Origin: Streptomyces sp. Tu6071
GTDB lineage: Bacteria > Actinomycetota > Actinomycetes > Streptomycetales > Streptomycetaceae
Length of the DNA: 64,000 nucleotides
Direction of reading: 5' to 3'
NCBI RefSeq assembly: GCF_000213055.1
Contig: NZ_CM001165.1
Coordinates: 5,726,945 to 5,790,944, forward strand
Shown: in pieces, positions 6,962-15,506 of the stretch
How positions within the stretch are numbered: the stretch's first letter is position 1
Layout: every line of letters begins with the position of its first letter
Program-made: the position numbers and the translations under genes
Notes under the pieces: generated by a model
Seen by the model: the letters and a program-made list of their open reading frames with translations, nothing else
What the model was told of the DNA's origin: nothing
The model's database searches: none

Positions 6962-9160
6962 ATGAGGCGAACAGGGGCTCGGCTGCGTCTACGCACACGG
7001 GCGGCACGAGCCTCTGGGAGCACGGAGCGCGCCACCGAGGGCCGGGACGTGCCGGACAACGACGAGCGGGGCGGGAGGCCACACGACGTGGCGAATGCGG
7101 AGCGGAGCGGGACGGACGGGATGTTCGGTCCCGGCGGGCCCGAGGGTGTCAGGGCCCGGATGCGGGTCCTCTGCGTCGTGCTGTGGGCCGCCGCCGCGGC
7201 GCTCCTGGCACGGCAGCTCACGGCCGTCCTGCGGCTGCCCCCCGGGGACCGGCTGACCGACCTGGAGACGTGGGTCGGCCCGCAGGGGGTGCTCCACGTC
7301 TCCGGTTCCCTCTACGACACCGGGCGCTTCACCGGGACCCCCTTCGGCGGGCTCGTCCTCAAGCCGCTGCGCGAGGCGGCGCAGGACACCCTCGGCGTGC
7401 TGTGGACGGTGGCCAGCCTCCTGCTCGTCGTCGTGCTCGGCCTCGTCGTCGCGCGCGCCGTGCCCCGGCCCCGCTCGCACTCCCGCCTCGTACCGCTGCT
7501 CGTCGCGCCCGTCGCGATCTGCCTCTTCCTCGTCTCGCTCCCGGTGCGCAACGCCTTCCACACCGGGCAGCTGAGCATCCTCCCCGTCCTCCTCGTCGTC
7601 CTCGGCTGCTTCGCCGTGCGCAAGGACGTCCCCGCGGGAATCCTCATCGGCCTCGCGGCGGCCTTCCAGCCGACGATGCTGCTCTTCGCGCCGCTCCTGT
7701 GGCTCACGGGCCGCCGCCGCGCGGGTCTCTCCACGCTCGGCACCTTCCTCGCCGGCACCGCCCTCGCCTGGATCGCCCAGCCGCACGACTCGTGGACCTA
7801 CTGGGTGCACCACATCGCGGGCGCCGGTCTCGGCTCCAGCGACGAACTCGCCAACCAGTCGCTGCACGGCGCGCTCCTGCGCTTCGGCCTGCACGGCCCG
7901 GCAGAGCTGGCCCTCTACGCGGTGCTCGCGCTCCTCGTCGTCTACGCCGGGCTGCGCCGCGCGGTGCGGTACGCGGCGGACGGGCAGCCGCTCCTCGCCG
8001 TCGCGATCACCGGCTGCGTCGCCGTCGCGATCTCGCCGACGAGCTGGCAGCACCAGATGCTGTGGGTCCTGCTCACCGTCGTCGGCCGCGTCGGCACGAA
8101 GGCGGCCGACCGGTACGTGTGGCCGATCGCCGTCGTGCTCGCGCTCTCGCTCACCCCCAAGGTCCTGCTGCCGAACATGGCGAGCCTCGACCCGATCACG
8201 CAGAACATCATCCTCATCGCCGCGCTCGCCGCGGCCTGCGTCGTGCCCTTCCTCAGCACCTCCGCGCCCGCCTACGAGCACCCCGTCCCCACCGTCCATC
8301 TGCCGCGCCGCCCCGCGCGCTGGTCCTGGGTGCCGCTGCTCCCCGTGTGGCGCTGGGTCGCCCGGCGTCCCAACCTGCTCCTCGAACTGCTCCTCATCCG
8401 CGTCGGCTACGCCGCCTACTCCGAGGTCCGCAAGGCCGCGCGCGGCGGCCGGGCCACGGCCGAGGACCACGGCGACATCGTCCACAGCATCGAGAAGTTC
8501 CTCCACATCGACATCGAGCACTGGGCCAACCACGCCGTCGTGAAGGTCTCCTGGCTGGAGGACTTCTTCAACTTCTACTACGAGTCCTTCCACTTCGTCG
8601 TCCCGCTCGCCGTCCTCGCGATCCTCTTCATCCGGCGGCCCGCCGAGTACCGGTGGGCGCGCAGCGCGCTCGGCTTCGCGACGCTCCTCGCGCTCCTCGG
8701 CTTCTGGCTCTTCCCGCTCGCCCCGCCGCGCCTCATGCCGACGCTCGGCTTCATCGACACCGTCCACGGCGTGCAGGACTTCAGCAAGCCGGACTACGGC
8801 AGCCTGACGGCCGTCACCAACCAGTACGCCGCGATGCCCTCGCTGCACTTCGGGTGGTCGCTGTGGTGCGGGCTCGTGATCGCGATCCTGGCGCCGAAGT
8901 GGTGGATGAAGGCGCTGGGGCTGCTGCACCCGCTGTTCACGGTCTCGGCGATCGTGGCGACCGGGAACCACTGGGTCCTGGACGCGGTCGGCGGGGCCAC
9001 GGTGGTCGGGCTCGGGTTCGGGATCACGTACGCCCTGGCGGGGCCGAGGGGGCGGACCAGGACCGTGGGCATGGCCGCCGAGCCCTCCGGGCCGGGCGGG
9101 CCCGACGCGGGGGCTCCGCCCGCACGCCCCCGCTCCTCGGTCGCCGGAGGGACTTCCTGA
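6962..9160 (+). CDS. Bifunctional GT87 / PAP2-family membrane protein
   Basis: A 732-residue polytopic membrane protein. Residues about 70-420 form a DUF2029/GT87-like glycosyltransferase module, like the polyprenyl-phosphate-mannose-dependent mannosyltransferases (repeated helices, FQPTMLLFAPLLWL). Residues about 470-710 form a PAP2/inositolphosphotransferase-like domain: MPSLH at 625-629 supplies the PSxxH histidine, and GNHWVLD puts H670 and D674 four residues apart, as in motif 3. Such fusions occur in streptomycetes. A role in lipoglycan or phosphoinositide-glycan assembly is plausible but inferred. Start ATG 6962 with an AGAAGAGG site. It appears monocistronic. Confidence 0.87.
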   Translation: MRRTGARLRLRTRAARASGSTERATEGRDVPDNDERGGRPHDVANAERSGTDGMFGPGGPEGVRARMRVLCVVLWAAAAALLARQLTAVLRLPPGDRLTDLETWVGPQGVLHVSGSLYDTGRFTGTPFGGLVLKPLREAAQDTLGVLWTVASLLLVVVLGLVVARAVPRPRSHSRLVPLLVAPVAICLFLVSLPVRNAFHTGQLSILPVLLVVLGCFAVRKDVPAGILIGLAAAFQPTMLLFAPLLWLTGRRRAGLSTLGTFLAGTALAWIAQPHDSWTYWVHHIAGAGLGSSDELANQSLHGALLRFGLHGPAELALYAVLALLVVYAGLRRAVRYAADGQPLLAVAITGCVAVAISPTSWQHQMLWVLLTVVGRVGTKAADRYVWPIAVVLALSLTPKVLLPNMASLDPITQNIILIAALAAACVVPFLSTSAPAYEHPVPTVHLPRRPARWSWVPLLPVWRWVARRPNLLLELLLIRVGYAAYSEVRKAARGGRATAEDHGDIVHSIEKFLHIDIEHWANHAVVKVSWLEDFFNFYYESFHFVVPLAVLAILFIRRPAEYRWARSALGFATLLALLGFWLFPLAPPRLMPTLGFIDTVHGVQDFSKPDYGSLTAVTNQYAAMPSLHFGWSLWCGLVIAILAPKWWMKALGLLHPLFTVSAIVATGNHWVLDAVGGATVVGLGFGITYALAGPRGRTRTVGMAAEPSGPGGPDAGAPPARPRSSVAGGTS

Positions 9161-9214
9161 GGAAGCCCTCGCAGGAGGGTTAAAAAAGGGCCCCGCTCCC
9201 GCAGACTCCCTCCC

Positions 9215-9472
9215 ATGCACCAGGACGCCGTCATCGTCGGGGCCGTGCGGACTCCCGTCGGCCTGTACGGCGGGGTGCTCGCCGCCGTGCATCCGGCGCG
9301 GCGGCTCGGGCTCGTGCACGGGGCGCTGCCGGACCGGGCCGGGACCGGCGCGGCGGAGGTGGCGCAGGTGGTCTGCGGAGCCGAGACGCAGACCGGGGAC
9401 CACACCTTCGCCCTCGCCACCACGGTCGGCGACGGCGCCCGGAGCGCGGCGACGGTCCTCGAACGGCTCTGA
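9215..9472 (+). pseudogene. Internally deleted thiolase remnant
   Basis: An 85-codon frame that begins like an acetyl-CoA acetyltransferase (DAVIVGAVRTPVGLYGGVLA, then RAGTGAAEVAQVVCGAETQTGD) and ends like the thiolase C-terminus (GDGARSAATVLERL resembles the conserved GGGQGxAxxxERL end). The roughly 300 codons between, with both catalytic cysteines and the histidine, are missing, so it cannot be an active thiolase. Start and stop are intact, suggesting an in-frame internal deletion rather than simple truncation. It sits between the GT87-PAP2 gene and a CMD protein. Whether the short product is made is unknown. Confidence 0.7.
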
Positions 9473-9567
9473 GGCCCGCTTCAGCGCTCCACCGCTTGCC
9501 TTGGAGTGTGCTCGAACCCCTAACGTCCTCGGCGACGGCCCACCGGACGAGGAGAGGACCACCCACC

Positions 9568-9996
9568 ATGGCGGAGCACGCGGCCTGGAAGACCCCCGAG
9601 GAGCGGCACGCGCGGGGACTCGACGTGCTGAAGAGCGTGGACGGCACCGGCGGCGAGAAGGTCGTCGCGTCGCTCGCCGACGTGAGCCCCGAGCTGGGAC
9701 GGCAGGTCGTCGGCTGGGCCTTCGGCGAGATCTACGACCGCCCCGGCCTCGTCCCGCGCGACCGCCAGCTCGTCACCCTCGGCATCCTCACCGCGCTCGG
9801 CGGCTGCGAGCCCCAGCTCGACGTCCACATCAACGCCGCGCTCAACACCGGGCTCAGCCCCGAGGAGATCACCGAGGCCCTGCTCCACGCCGCCGTCTAC
9901 TGCGGAATGCCGAAGGCCCTCAACGCGACCTTCGTCGCGAAGAAGGTCTTCGGCGAGCGCGGGCTGCTGCCGGTCGGCGGCGAGCCGACCGGCTGA
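9568..9996 (+). CDS. Carboxymuconolactone decarboxylase family protein
   Basis: A 142-residue CMD-family protein (gamma-carboxymuconolactone decarboxylase/AhpD-like fold). It has the usual DRQLVTLGILTALGGCEPQLDVHINAALNTGLSPEEITEALLHAAVYCGMPKALNA block. There are two cysteines (LGGCE and VYCGMP) rather than the CxxC of AhpD, so it is more like the decarboxylase branch. Length is normal. Start ATG 9568 after an ACGAGGAGAGGACC site. It converges on the FAD monooxygenase with 16 bases between stops. The substrate is unknown; a role in aromatic catabolism is not supported by neighbours. Confidence 0.9.
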   Translation: MAEHAAWKTPEERHARGLDVLKSVDGTGGEKVVASLADVSPELGRQVVGWAFGEIYDRPGLVPRDRQLVTLGILTALGGCEPQLDVHINAALNTGLSPEEITEALLHAAVYCGMPKALNATFVAKKVFGERGLLPVGGEPTG

Positions 9997-10012
9997 GCAC
10001 GCCCGGCCCCGC

Positions 10013-11152
10013 TCAGGACTCCCAGTCCTGGCCCGTGATCAGGCGCAGGAACCGGTCCGGGGCGTCGGGGCCGAACATCAGCTCGTTCATGATGCTCGCC
10101 TGCCCGGCCTCCTCGTGGCTGCGCGGGAAGACGTCGCGCTCGTACGCGGCGAGCGCGGCCTCCGTGTCGTCCGGGTGGGCGGCGAGCGCCCTGCCCAGCT
10201 CGGCACCGTCGAACATCGCCAGGTTGGCGCCCTCGCCCGAGGGGATCATGAGGTGCGCGGCGTCACCGATCAGCGTGACGCCCGGCACCCGCTCCCAGCG
10301 GTGGTCGGCGGGCAGCGTGTACAGAGGGCGGAGGACCGGGTCCGTCTCGCCGTCCGTGATGAGGGCGGTCAGCTCGGGCGCCCAGCCCTCGAACTCCTTG
10401 AGCAGTCCGGCCTTGACGGACTCCGGGTCGTCGAAGCCGAGCGCCTCGAACCACTCCAGGGGCCGCCGCAGCGCGACGTACGTGTGGAGCCTGCCGCTCG
10501 CCTCGCGGTGGCCCTGGATGCCCTTGCCGGGCACGAGGACGAACATCCCCCCGGCGCCGACCGCCTTCGCCGCCTCGGGGTGGCGCGTGTCGGCCTCGTA
10601 CAGGTACGTCTCGACGAAGGACGTGCCGGTGTACACGGGCTTCGCGTCCGACAGGAGCGGGCGCACCCGCGACCAGGCGCCGTCCGCGCCGACGAGCAGC
10701 CCGGTCCCGGCCGTCGTGCCGTTCGCGAAGCTCACCTCGTGGCGACCGCCGCCGAGCGCGCGCACCCCGGTGACCTTGTGGTCCCAGCGCACCGTGCCCT
10801 CCGGCAGCGAGTCCAGCAGGATCTGCCGCAGTTCCCCGCGCTGCACCTCGGGACGGCCGCCCGTGCCGTCGTCCTCCTCCTCCAGGAGGACGGACCCCTG
10901 CGGGGTGAGCGCGCGGGAAGCCTCGTGGCCCGCCAGGATGATCGCGCGGAACTCCTCCGTGAGCCCGGCGGCGGCGAGGGCGGCCTGCCCGTTGCTCTCG
11001 TGGATGTCGAGCATCCCGCCCTGCCCGCGGGACGTCGGCGAGGACTCCGCCTCGTAGACCGTGGACGGGATGCCGTGGACGTGCAGGACGCGGGCGAGCG
11101 TGAGTCCGCCGAGTCCCGCGCCGATGATCGTGACGTGCGTGTGCGTGCTCAT
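10013..11152 (-). CDS. TetX-like FAD-dependent monooxygenase
   Basis: A 379-residue class A flavoprotein monooxygenase close to the TetX/aromatic hydroxylase group. It has the N-terminal Rossmann GxGxxG (IIGAGLGGLTLARVL), the DG motif LLVGADGAWSRVRPLL, and the GD motif GVTLIGDAAHLMIPSGEGANLAMFDG. TetX-like enzymes hydroxylate and inactivate tetracyclines, but related enzymes act on other aromatics, so the substrate is uncertain. It is transcribed divergently from a TetR gene, and three palindromic operators lie between them, so it is probably induced when the regulator binds a small ligand. Start ATG 11152 with GGAGCC upstream. Confidence 0.9.
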   Translation of the reverse strand: MSTHTHVTIIGAGLGGLTLARVLHVHGIPSTVYEAESSPTSRGQGGMLDIHESNGQAALAAAGLTEEFRAIILAGHEASRALTPQGSVLLEEEDDGTGGRPEVQRGELRQILLDSLPEGTVRWDHKVTGVRALGGGRHEVSFANGTTAGTGLLVGADGAWSRVRPLLSDAKPVYTGTSFVETYLYEADTRHPEAAKAVGAGGMFVLVPGKGIQGHREASGRLHTYVALRRPLEWFEALGFDDPESVKAGLLKEFEGWAPELTALITDGETDPVLRPLYTLPADHRWERVPGVTLIGDAAHLMIPSGEGANLAMFDGAELGRALAAHPDDTEAALAAYERDVFPRSHEEAGQASIMNELMFGPDAPDRFLRLITGQDWES

Positions 11153-11198
11153 GGCGGGCTCCTTCGCTGTCGTCCGGAGTGCCGTCCGGAAGGGCATC

Positions 11199-11213
11199 TG
11201 GAATGGTGTTCCA
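11199..11213. promoter_or_regulatory. Operator copy 1, TGGAA-N5-TTCCA
   Basis: Perfect 5+5+5 inverted repeat TGGAATGGTGTTCCA in the divergent region between the monooxygenase and TetR genes. First of three matching sites; likely bound by the adjacent TetR protein. Confidence 0.7.
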
Positions 11214-11222
11214 TCACCACCG

Positions 11223-11237
11223 TGGAACATCATTCCA
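11223..11237. promoter_or_regulatory. Operator copy 2, TGGAA-N5-TTCCA
   Basis: TGGAACATCATTCCA, the same arms as copy 1, with its start 24 bases later. Nearly central in the divergent region, so it can control both genes. Confidence 0.7.
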
Positions 11238-11249
11238 GGATTGTCAAGC

Positions 11250-11264
11250 TGGAACCGTGTTCCA
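11250..11264. promoter_or_regulatory. Operator copy 3, TGGAA-N5-TTCCA
   Basis: TGGAACCGTGTTCCA, extended by one pair to CTGGAA...TTCCAG. It starts 27 bases after copy 2 and about 25 bases before the TetR start codon, which fits autorepression. Confidence 0.7.
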
Positions 11265-11288
11265 GGGGTGTGTGCCAGGATGGGGGCC

Positions 11289-11990
11289 ATGACGAAAAGG
11301 ACCGCGCGCGCCGAGCCGCTCTCGCGCGAACGCATCGTCCGGACCGCCGTCGAACTGCTCGACACGGCAGGCGCGCGGAAACTCACCTTCCGGGCCCTGA
11401 CGGAGCGGCTGGCGACGGGCCCCGGGGCGATCTACTGGCACGTGGCGAACAAGGACGAGCTGCTCGCCGCGGCGACGGACGCGGTCGTCGCGGACGCGGT
11501 GTCCGTGGAGCCCGGCGCGGGCGACTCCCCGCGCGAGGCCATCCGCTCGGTGGCCCTCGGCCTCTACGAGGCGACCGAGGCGCACCCCTGGCTCGCGGCC
11601 CAGCTCGCGGAGCAGTTCGCGCGCCGGCCGTGGGGCTCCGTGGCGCCGCGCGTCTTCGAGGCGCTGGGGCGGCAGGTGCGGGCGCTCGGAGTGCCCGAGA
11701 GCGGCTGGTTCACGGCCACGTCCGCGCTCATGCACTACGTCTTCGGTGTCGCGGGGCAGAACGCGGCGAACACCGACATGGCCGCGGACCTCCCGGAGGG
11801 CGAGACGCGTACCGAGTTCCTGGAGGCCGCCTCGCGCGCCTGGGAGGCCCTGGACCCGGAGGAGTACGCCTTCACGCGCGCCGTCGCCGGCCAGCTCCGC
11901 GATCACGACGACCGCCAGCAGTTCCTCGCGGGCGTCGATCTGGTCCTGGCGGGGATCGAGGCGTCGGTGCCGGGGGCGGCGTCGGCGTAG
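11289..11990 (+). CDS. TetR family regulator (divergent from monooxygenase)
   Basis: A 233-residue TetR/AcrR regulator. The N-terminal helix-turn-helix is LTFRALTERLATGPGAIYWHVANKDELL, with the Y-W-H recognition-helix pattern of the TetR(D)/class-C-domain group; the rest is a helical ligand-binding domain. I use ATG 11289, with an ATG at 11280 as alternative. It probably represses itself and the divergent FAD monooxygenase through the three TGGAA-N5-TTCCA sites just upstream. A strong hairpin terminator follows. The inducer is unknown but may be the monooxygenase substrate. Confidence 0.9.
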   Translation: MTKRTARAEPLSRERIVRTAVELLDTAGARKLTFRALTERLATGPGAIYWHVANKDELLAAATDAVVADAVSVEPGAGDSPREAIRSVALGLYEATEAHPWLAAQLAEQFARRPWGSVAPRVFEALGRQVRALGVPESGWFTATSALMHYVFGVAGQNAANTDMAADLPEGETRTEFLEAASRAWEALDPEEYAFTRAVAGQLRDHDDRQQFLAGVDLVLAGIEASVPGAASA

Positions 11991-12080
11991 CGGGCGGGAT
12001 CGGCGTCGGGGGAGGGCGGGGGCGGCGCGCCCTCGCGGGCGGCGGCAGGACGAACCCTCCTCACCCGGGACGGGCGGACG

Positions 12081-12134
12081 GCACGACGGAAGCCGCCGCC
12101 ACCCGGAGCGGGTGGCGGCGGCTTCGTGTCGTGC
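12081..12134. terminator. Bidirectional hairpin terminator
   Basis: Perfect 16-bp stem GAAGCCGCCGCCACCC/GGGTGGCGGCGGCTTC around a GGAGC loop, extended by an outer GCACGAC/GTCGTGC pairing. It lies between the convergent TetR gene and the secreted lysozyme-like gene. Confidence 0.8.
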
Positions 12135-12149
12135 GGTGGCCGGTGCGGC

Positions 12150-12638
12150 TCAGTACCAGTGGTGGGCCTGCCAGAAGTCCCACGCGGCGGCCGGGCTGCC
12201 GTAGCGCTCGGTCATGTACTGGATGCCCCACTTGACCTGCGTCCCGGCGTTCTCGTGCCAGTCGGCGCCGGCGGAGGCCATCTTGCTGCCCGGGAGGGCC
12301 TGGACCAGGCCGTAGGCGCCGGAGGAGGCGTTGGTGGCACGGGGGTTCCAGCCGCTCTCGTGCGACACGATCTTGTCGAACGCGGCGAACTGGCGGGCGT
12401 CGGGCAGCAGCTTCTTCGCGAGCGCCTTCGCCGAGGCCGGGTCGGCGGCCTTCGCCGTGCTCGCGCTCTTCGCGGCGCTCATGACCGTCGCTGCCTGCGG
12501 GGCCGGGGTGGCGGCGTGCGAGGCGGGGGCGGCCGTGAGGGCCATCCCGGCCGCACTGCCGACGAGAGCGGCACCGGTCAGGACCTGCTTGGGGACGAGG
12601 GCGAGACGGAGGGCGGCGGCGGGGAAGGGCATGCGCAC
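12150..12638 (-). CDS. Secreted lysozyme-like (transglycosylase SLT-type) protein
   Basis: A 162-residue secreted protein. A Sec signal peptide ends near ASHA-A (about residue 42), then an Ala/Lys linker, then a C-terminal lysozyme-like domain: FDKIVSHESGWNP carries the catalytic glutamate, followed by ASSGAYGLVQALPGSKM and WGIQYMTERYGSPAAAWDFW. It probably cleaves peptidoglycan glycan strands during growth. The ribosome site is weak; GTG 12638 and ATG 12632 are both possible. I looked in the 262 bases upstream for the c-di-AMP riboswitch that precedes some streptomycete wall hydrolases and could not find it. Confidence 0.88.
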   Translation of the reverse strand: MRMPFPAAALRLALVPKQVLTGAALVGSAAGMALTAAPASHAATPAPQAATVMSAAKSASTAKAADPASAKALAKKLLPDARQFAAFDKIVSHESGWNPRATNASSGAYGLVQALPGSKMASAGADWHENAGTQVKWGIQYMTERYGSPAAAWDFWQAHHWY

Positions 12639-12900
12639 GGAGGAGACCTAACGTCGGGGACGAGGAGTCGGGGCGCGGACCGCGGAGCGGGAGACCGCGT
12701 GGCGGTGTTTCGCTCCGGTGGCGGGTGGGTACTGCGCCCGGCGACGTCTCCCGTTGTAGCCCGGGGGCGGTACGGGCGGCAAAGAGCGGGTGTACGACGT
12801 CCGCTAGGAGTCATGGTGAAATGTCGCTTTTGTCCCTCTGGTTCTTCCGCCCCCGCCCTACTAAGCCGGTACGTGTGCGAGCCAGGTCACGTGCCCCGCC

Positions 12901-13770
12901 TCACCTTCGGGTGCCCTCTCCCTCACCCGGGGTGGACCTCTGCTCACCCGTCGCGAAGGAGACCTCCGGCTCGAACGCCGCCCTGCGGGTCGCCCGGCGC
13001 AGCGCCTTGAGGACGGCGGGCCCCAGCGTCAGGCTCAGCACCGCCGTGAGCACCGCGCGGGGCAGGTCCCAGCCGAGCGAGGTCGCGAGGCAGTAGGCGA
13101 GGAAGCGGCCCAGGTTCGCGCCGAGCGGGTCGCCCGGCACGTACGAGACGCCCGTCGACAGGCCGCCGAGGTAGGGCCAGCCCTGGAGATTCATGACGAA
13201 GCCGTACGCGAGCGCCGCGAGCGCCCCGTACCCCGCCAGGACCAGCAACTCCCGCACCCCGCGCAGCGACCGCGCACCGGGGAGCAGCCCCGCGCCGCCG
13301 GAGACCCAGCCCATCGCGAGCATCTGGAACGGCAGCCACGGCCCGACGCCGCCGGTCAGCAGCGCCGAGGCGAACATCGAGACCGCGCCGAGGACGAAGC
13401 CGAAGCCGGGGCCGAGCACCCGCCCCGCGAGCACCATGAGGAAGAACATCGGCTCGATGCCCGCCGTCCCCGCGCCCAGCGGTCGCAGCGCCGCCCCCGC
13501 GGCGGCGAGGACACCGAGCATCGCCACCGCCTTCGCGTCCAGGCCCCCGTCCGCGATCGCCGCGACCACGACAGCGAGCAGCAGCGGGAGCAGCGCCGCG
13601 AAGAGCCACGGCGCGTCCCCCGAGTGCGCGACGCCCGAGCCGGGCGCGGCGAGCAGCGGCCAGCCGAAGGCCATGACCCCGATCACGGTGACGAGCCCGA
13701 GCGCCGCGGCGGCGCGGGGCCCGAGCCGGACGGCGCGGGGCGTGCTCCCCGTACGCGCGGTGCCGCTCAT
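12901..13770 (-). CDS. ECF transporter S component (substrate-binding membrane protein)
   Basis: A 289-residue membrane protein with about six helices and the S-component signatures of energy-coupling-factor importers ([22 protein letters not shown] and [21 protein letters not shown]). S components bind the vitamin or metal substrate. This one is last in a five-gene operon with its own T and A-A' units, so it belongs to a dedicated (group I-type) ECF system. Its ATG overlaps the ATPase stop by four bases (ATGA). The sequence reminds me of S components proposed for cobalamin or related corrinoids, but this is inference; no B12 riboswitch is seen upstream of the operon. Confidence 0.85.
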   Translation of the reverse strand: MSGTARTGSTPRAVRLGPRAAAALGLVTVIGVMAFGWPLLAAPGSGVAHSGDAPWLFAALLPLLLAVVVAAIADGGLDAKAVAMLGVLAAAGAALRPLGAGTAGIEPMFFLMVLAGRVLGPGFGFVLGAVSMFASALLTGGVGPWLPFQMLAMGWVSGGAGLLPGARSLRGVRELLVLAGYGALAALAYGFVMNLQGWPYLGGLSTGVSYVPGDPLGANLGRFLAYCLATSLGWDLPRAVLTAVLSLTLGPAVLKALRRATRRAAFEPEVSFATGEQRSTPGEGEGTRR

Positions 13771-15506
13771 CGCGCCCCCGCCCCCTCGGCCCCGAGCGCC
13801 TCGGCGACCTGCCCCACCGTGAGCCAGGCCGCCCCGGGCGAGGCGAGGATCTTCGCGGTCTGCGGGGCGAAGAGCGGCGAGGCGACGACGACCTCGGCGG
13901 CCGGGCCGTCCGCGACGACCTCGCCCTCGGCGAGGATGACGACGCGGTGGGCGAGTTCGGCCGCCAGTTCCACGTCGTGCGTCGCGAGGACGATCGCGTG
14001 CCCCGCGCGCGCGAGCCCGGTCAGGATGCCGACGAGCCGCGCCTTCGCCGCGTAGTCCAGGCCGCGCGTCGGCTCGTCGAGCAGCAGCAGCGGCGGGCGC
14101 GCGGTGAGCACCACGGCGAGCGCGAGAGCGAGCCGCTGGCCCTCGGAGAGATCACGCGGGTGCGTCGCGTCGGGCACGCCCGGCAGCAGTTCGCGCACGA
14201 GGGCGCGGCACGTCCCGGGCGCCGCGCCCGCGTCCGCGTCGGCGGCGGCGCACTCGGCGGCGACGGTGTCCGCGTACAGGAGGTCGCGCGGCTCCTGCGG
14301 CACGAGCCCGACGCGCCGGATCAGCCGGGCGGGCGCGAGCGCGCGCGCCGCCTCGCCGCCGACCGTCACGGACCCGGCCGTCGGCGCGAGCAGCCCGACG
14401 AGACACGAGAGCAGCGTGGACTTGCCCGCCCCGTTGCGCCCCATGAGGGCCACGGTCTCACCGCCCCGCACGGTCAGCTCGACCCCGCGCAGCGCCCGCA
14501 CGGCGCCCCGCGTGACCGCGAGCCCCCGCACCCGGGCGGCCTCGGCGCCGGTGGGGGCGACGTCCGCCCCGGGACGGCGGCGCAGCACGCGATCGCGCAG
14601 GCGGGGCCGCGCGGCGCGAGGGGGCTCGGGGGAGGGAAGCGGTGGTGGGACGGGTGTCCCGGCGTGCGGGTCCACCGTCCCCGGCTCCAGGCCGCTCAGG
14701 CGCTCCCGCAGCTCCCCCGCCGTGCGGCGCGCGTCCCGCACCGACAGCGGCAGCGGCTCCCAGCCGGCCACGCGGCCGAGCGCCACGACGGGCGGGACGA
14801 CCGGGGAGACCGCCATGACCTCGCGCGGCGTGCCCGTGACGGGCCGCGCGCCGAGCGCCTCGATCAGGATCACGCGGTCCGCGTACTGCACGACGCGTTC
14901 GAGGCGGTGCTCGGCCATCAGGATCGTCGTGCCGAGGTCGTCGACGAGGCGGCGCAGGACCGCGAGGACCTCCTCGGCCGCGCCCGGGTCGAGCGCGGAG
15001 GTCGGCTCGTCCAGGACGAGGACGCGCGGGTGCGGGGTGAGCACGGAGCCGATCGCGAGGCGCTGGCGCTGGCCGCCGGAGAGCGTCGCGAGCGGGCGGT
15101 CGCGCAGTTCGTGCAGGCCGAGGAGGTCGAGCGTCTCCTCGACGCGACGGCGCATGACGGCGGGGGCGAGGCCCAGGGACTCCATGCCGTAGGCGAGTTC
15201 GTCCTCGACCGTGTCGGTCACGAAGTGCGCGAGCGGGTCCTGCCCCACCGTGCCGACCACGTCGGCCAGTTCGCGCGGCTTGTGCAGCCGCGTGTCCCGG
15301 CCCGCGACCGTGACCCGCCCGCCGAGCGTCCCGCCGGTGAAGTGCGGCACGAGCCCCGAGACCGTGCCGAGCAGTGTCGACTTGCCCACCCCGGAGGGCC
15401 CGACGAGGAGCGCCAGCTCGCCCTCGGGCACGCTCAGGTCGACACCGGCGAGCGCGGGTGCCGCCGCCTCGGCGTAGGTGACGGAGACGTTGTCGAAACG
15501 GATCAC
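13767..15506 (-). CDS. ECF transporter fused double ATPase (A-A')
   Basis: A 579-residue fusion of two ABC ATPase domains. Domain 1 has Walker [10 protein letters not shown], signature LSGGQRQRL and Walker [13 protein letters not shown]. Domain 2, after a Pro/Arg-rich linker at about 275-335, has Walker [10 protein letters not shown], an altered signature LSEGQRLAL and Walker [13 protein letters not shown]. It energises uptake by the adjacent T and S proteins. The start is GTG 15506, overlapping the T-component stop as GTGA; its own stop overlaps the S-component ATG. Much longer open frames in this region run through shadows and are not real. Confidence 0.9.
   Translation of the reverse strand: MIRFDNVSVTYAEAAAPALAGVDLSVPEGELALLVGPSGVGKSTLLGTVSGLVPHFTGGTLGGRVTVAGRDTRLHKPRELADVVGTVGQDPLAHFVTDTVEDELAYGMESLGLAPAVMRRRVEETLDLLGLHELRDRPLATLSGGQRQRLAIGSVLTPHPRVLVLDEPTSALDPGAAEEVLAVLRRLVDDLGTTILMAEHRLERVVQYADRVILIEALGARPVTGTPREVMAVSPVVPPVVALGRVAGWEPLPLSVRDARRTAGELRERLSGLEPGTVDPHAGTPVPPPLPSPEPPRAARPRLRDRVLRRRPGADVAPTGAEAARVRGLAVTRGAVRALRGVELTVRGGETVALMGRNGAGKSTLLSCLVGLLAPTAGSVTVGGEAARALAPARLIRRVGLVPQEPRDLLYADTVAAECAAADADAGAAPGTCRALVRELLPGVPDATHPRDLSEGQRLALALAVVLTARPPLLLLDEPTRGLDYAAKARLVGILTGLARAGHAIVLATHDVELAAELAHRVVILAEGEVVADGPAAEVVVASPLFAPQTAKILASPGAAWLTVGQVAEALGAEGAGAR

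Noticed and set aside
12639..12900. c-di-AMP riboswitch before the lysozyme-like gene
   Set aside because: Expected by analogy with other streptomycete wall hydrolases, but its conserved blocks are not found on the minus strand here.
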